Of a stretch of 6,062 bases of DNA, positions 4,898 to 6,062 are shown one piece after another. The DNA comes from Rhodospirillales bacterium (GTDB taxonomy: Bacteria; Pseudomonadota; Alphaproteobacteria; Rhodospirillales; Casp-alpha2): contig JANQIJ010000019.1 of assembly GCA_028282185.1 (NCBI GenBank), positions 1 to 6,062 on the forward strand, given 5' to 3'. Positions within the stretch are counted from its first letter, which is position 1. Every line of letters begins with the position of its first letter. The notes under the pieces are model-generated. The model was not told where the DNA came from. It ran no database searches and worked only from the letters and a program-made list of their open reading frames with translations. Both the position numbers and the translations under genes were made by a program.

Positions 4898-6062
4898 GCT
4901 GCTACCTCCACACCAATTCCCTCAAGTTTGTCTTCCAATTCCTCACCGGCCCGTTTCAGAGCCTCCAAGGTGTCCTCATCGGGCATCCAGTAATTGCGCT
5001 CATGGGCCTCCAACAGCCGGTCGGCAAGCTTCGCCGACGCCGCCGGGTTGAGTTCCATGAGCTTCTCCCTGATCGCGTCGTCCAGCAGATAGGTCTCGGT
5101 CAGCCGCTTGTAGACCCATTCGGAAACCTGCCCGGTGGTCGCCGACCAGCCGAGGGTGTTGGTCACATGGGCCTCGATCTGGCGCACGCCTTCGTAGCCG
5201 TGCTCGAGCATGGCATCGAACCATCTCGGGTTGAGCATCCGAGTGCGGCTTTCGAGCGCCACCTGTTCGGCCAGCGTCCGCACCTTGCCGTCGCCTCGGG
5301 TTTGGTCGCCGATGTAAACGGGAACCGAGGCACCCTTGGCCTGTTTCACCGACTGATTGATGCCGCCCAGCGTGTCGAAGTAATGATCGATGGTAGTGAT
5401 GCCGACCTCGACGGAATCCAGGTTTTGATAGGCCATGTCCACGTCCTTCAGGATGGAGCCCATCAAGGCCTCCTGCTGGACGGGATCGCCGGCCCGGCCA
5501 TAGGCGAAGCTCTTGCGCTTGGTGAAGGTCGTGGCCAGTTCGTCCTCGTCGGTCCAGGCACCGTTCTCGATCAGATGGGAGACATTGGCGCCATAGGCCC
5601 CGGCCGCGTTGGAGAACACGCGGAGCGCCGCGGTCTCCAGATCGACGCCGTGTTCCGCCGCGTAGGCCAGGGCGTGCTTACGGATGAAGTTCTCGTCCTC
5701 GGGCTCGTCCGCCGACGCCGCCAGGTAGGCCGCTTCGGCAAGCAGCTTGGTTTGCAGCGGCAAAAGGTCGCGGAAGATGCCGGAGAGCGTCATCATCACG
5801 TCGATCCTGGGCCGGCCCAGCTCTTTCAGCGACACCAGGTCGGCGCCGGCGAGCCGGCCGAACCCGTCGAACCGCGCGCGGGCGCCCATGAGCGCCAGGG
5901 CCTGGGCGATGGGCCCGCCCTCGCTCTTGAGATTGTCGGATCCCCACAGCACGAGGGCGATAGAGTCCGGCAGTGCCCCCGTGTCTTCGCGGAAGCGCTC
6001 CAGGAGTTGATCGGCCTGCTCGGCGCCGACACGCATGGCCCAGGCGCTGGGCAACCGGCTGG
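4894..6062 (-). CDS. bchH: BchH, magnesium chelatase large subunit (3' part, cut by window edge)
   Basis: The last 388 codons are present; the frame runs on past the right edge. BchH binds protoporphyrin IX and is the catalytic subunit of magnesium chelatase, working with the AAA+ subunits BchI and BchD in the first committed step to bacteriochlorophyll. The visible part is the C-terminal CobN/magnesium-chelatase domain. Recognisable blocks include DSIALVLWGSDNLKSEGG, GRPRIDVMMTLSGIFRDL, NFIRKHALAYAAEHG, RVFSNAAGAYGANVSHLIE, FTKRKSFAYGR, NPRWFDAMLEHGYEGVRQIE and NYWMPDEDTLEALKRAGEEL, all in order without a break. The full family protein is about 1,200 residues, so roughly a third is seen. A TTG at 6054-6052 is an internal leucine codon, not the start; the two preceding codons in the window read Ser-Arg in the same frame. 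The stop overlaps bchL as ATGA. The related cobaltochelatase subunit CobN is much less likely given the neighbours. Confidence 0.97.
   Translation of the reverse strand, partial: SRLPSAWAMRVGAEQADQLLERFREDTGALPDSIALVLWGSDNLKSEGGPIAQALALMGARARFDGFGRLAGADLVSLKELGRPRIDVMMTLSGIFRDLLPLQTKLLAEAAYLAASADEPEDENFIRKHALAYAAEHGVDLETAALRVFSNAAGAYGANVSHLIENGAWTDEDELATTFTKRKSFAYGRAGDPVQQEALMGSILKDVDMAYQNLDSVEVGITTIDHYFDTLGGINQSVKQAKGASVPVYIGDQTRGDGKVRTLAEQVALESRTRMLNPRWFDAMLEHGYEGVRQIEAHVTNTLGWSATTGQVSEWVYKRLTETYLLDDAIREKLMELNPAASAKLADRLLEAHERNYWMPDEDTLEALKRAGEELEDKLEGIGVEVAA
4904..4909 (-). promoter_or_regulatory. Shine-Dalgarno (GGAGGT) of bchL
   Basis: Minus-strand GGAGGT sits inside the last codons of bchH (the Glu-Val before the final Ala-Ala), 6 bases before the bchL ATG. 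It fixes the bchL start and gives bchL its own ribosome entry despite the ATGA overlap. Confidence 0.65.

Larger units (their letters stand above)
1..6062 (-). other. Part of the bchFNBHLM-lhaA-puhABC photosynthesis superoperon
   Basis: Seven same-strand genes are packed with overlaps of 4 (bchH/bchL), 1 (bchL/bchM), 4 (bchM/lhaA) and 4 bases (puhA/puhB), and gaps of 25 (lhaA/puhA) and 14 bases (puhB/puhC). This gene order is known across purple alphaproteobacteria. I see no terminator hairpin between genes. In Rhodobacter capsulatus an extra puhA promoter lies within the upstream genes; one may exist here, but I could not point to it. Confidence 0.85.

Noticed and set aside
4205..4993. Plus-strand open frame of 262 codons opposite bchL and the end of bchH
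   Set aside because: It is antisense to intact bchL and the bchH tail and has no recognisable protein features.
6052..6054. TTG as a start codon for a 386-residue protein
   Set aside because: The frame is open upstream to the window edge and the protein is the C-terminal third of BchH, so this is an internal leucine.
1..6062. Mobile element, CRISPR array, tRNA or novel accessory system
   Set aside because: The whole window is filled by seven contiguous, recognisable photosynthesis genes with at most 25 bases between them. I saw no repeats, integrase or RNA gene.

Overview
This window is a piece of a photosynthesis gene cluster from a GC-rich alphaproteobacterium. It carries seven genes, all on the minus strand, in transcription order bchH (3' part) - bchL - bchM - lhaA - puhA - puhB - puhC (5' part). 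This is the downstream half of the well-known purple-bacterial bchFNBHLM-lhaA-puhABC superoperon. The PuhA N-terminus (DVAQITLYAFWIFFAGLI, followed by YLRREDRREGYPLE) and its C-terminal end resemble, from memory, the Rhodospirillum rubrum type more than the Rhodobacter type. A Rhodospirillales-like purple bacterium is therefore my best guess; the sequence alone does not settle the genus or whether it is an anaerobic phototroph or an aerobic anoxygenic one.

Layout, read along the minus strand from the right edge. Positions 6062-4894 hold the last 388 codons of bchH (magnesium chelatase large subunit). bchL (4897-4010) encodes the ATPase/iron-sulfur subunit of dark-operative protochlorophyllide reductase. 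bchM (4010-3288) encodes Mg-protoporphyrin IX methyltransferase. lhaA (3291-1855) encodes a PucC/BCD-family membrane protein for light-harvesting complex assembly. puhA (1829-1011) encodes the reaction-centre H subunit. puhB (1014-349) and puhC (334-1, truncated by the window edge) encode assembly factors for the reaction centre and LH1. There is no non-coding stretch longer than 25 bases.

The genes work as one chain. BchH inserts Mg into protoporphyrin IX, BchM methylates the product, and BchL later drives protochlorophyllide reduction. LhaA then helps deliver or assemble bacteriochlorophyll-bearing LH1, PuhA is the structural H subunit, and PuhB and PuhC help assemble the RC-LH1 core. Four of the six junctions overlap by 1 or 4 bases (ATGA or TGATG), suggesting translational coupling. 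The other two gaps are 25 and 14 bases, each with a Shine-Dalgarno sequence.

I found no undescribed system here. The points worth a second look are small: puhC begins with TTG, bchM has no Shine-Dalgarno of its own, PuhA seems to carry an extra segment of about 18 residues and a changed proton-entry region, and BchL has an N-terminal tail of the kind described as autoinhibitory in Rhodobacter sphaeroides.
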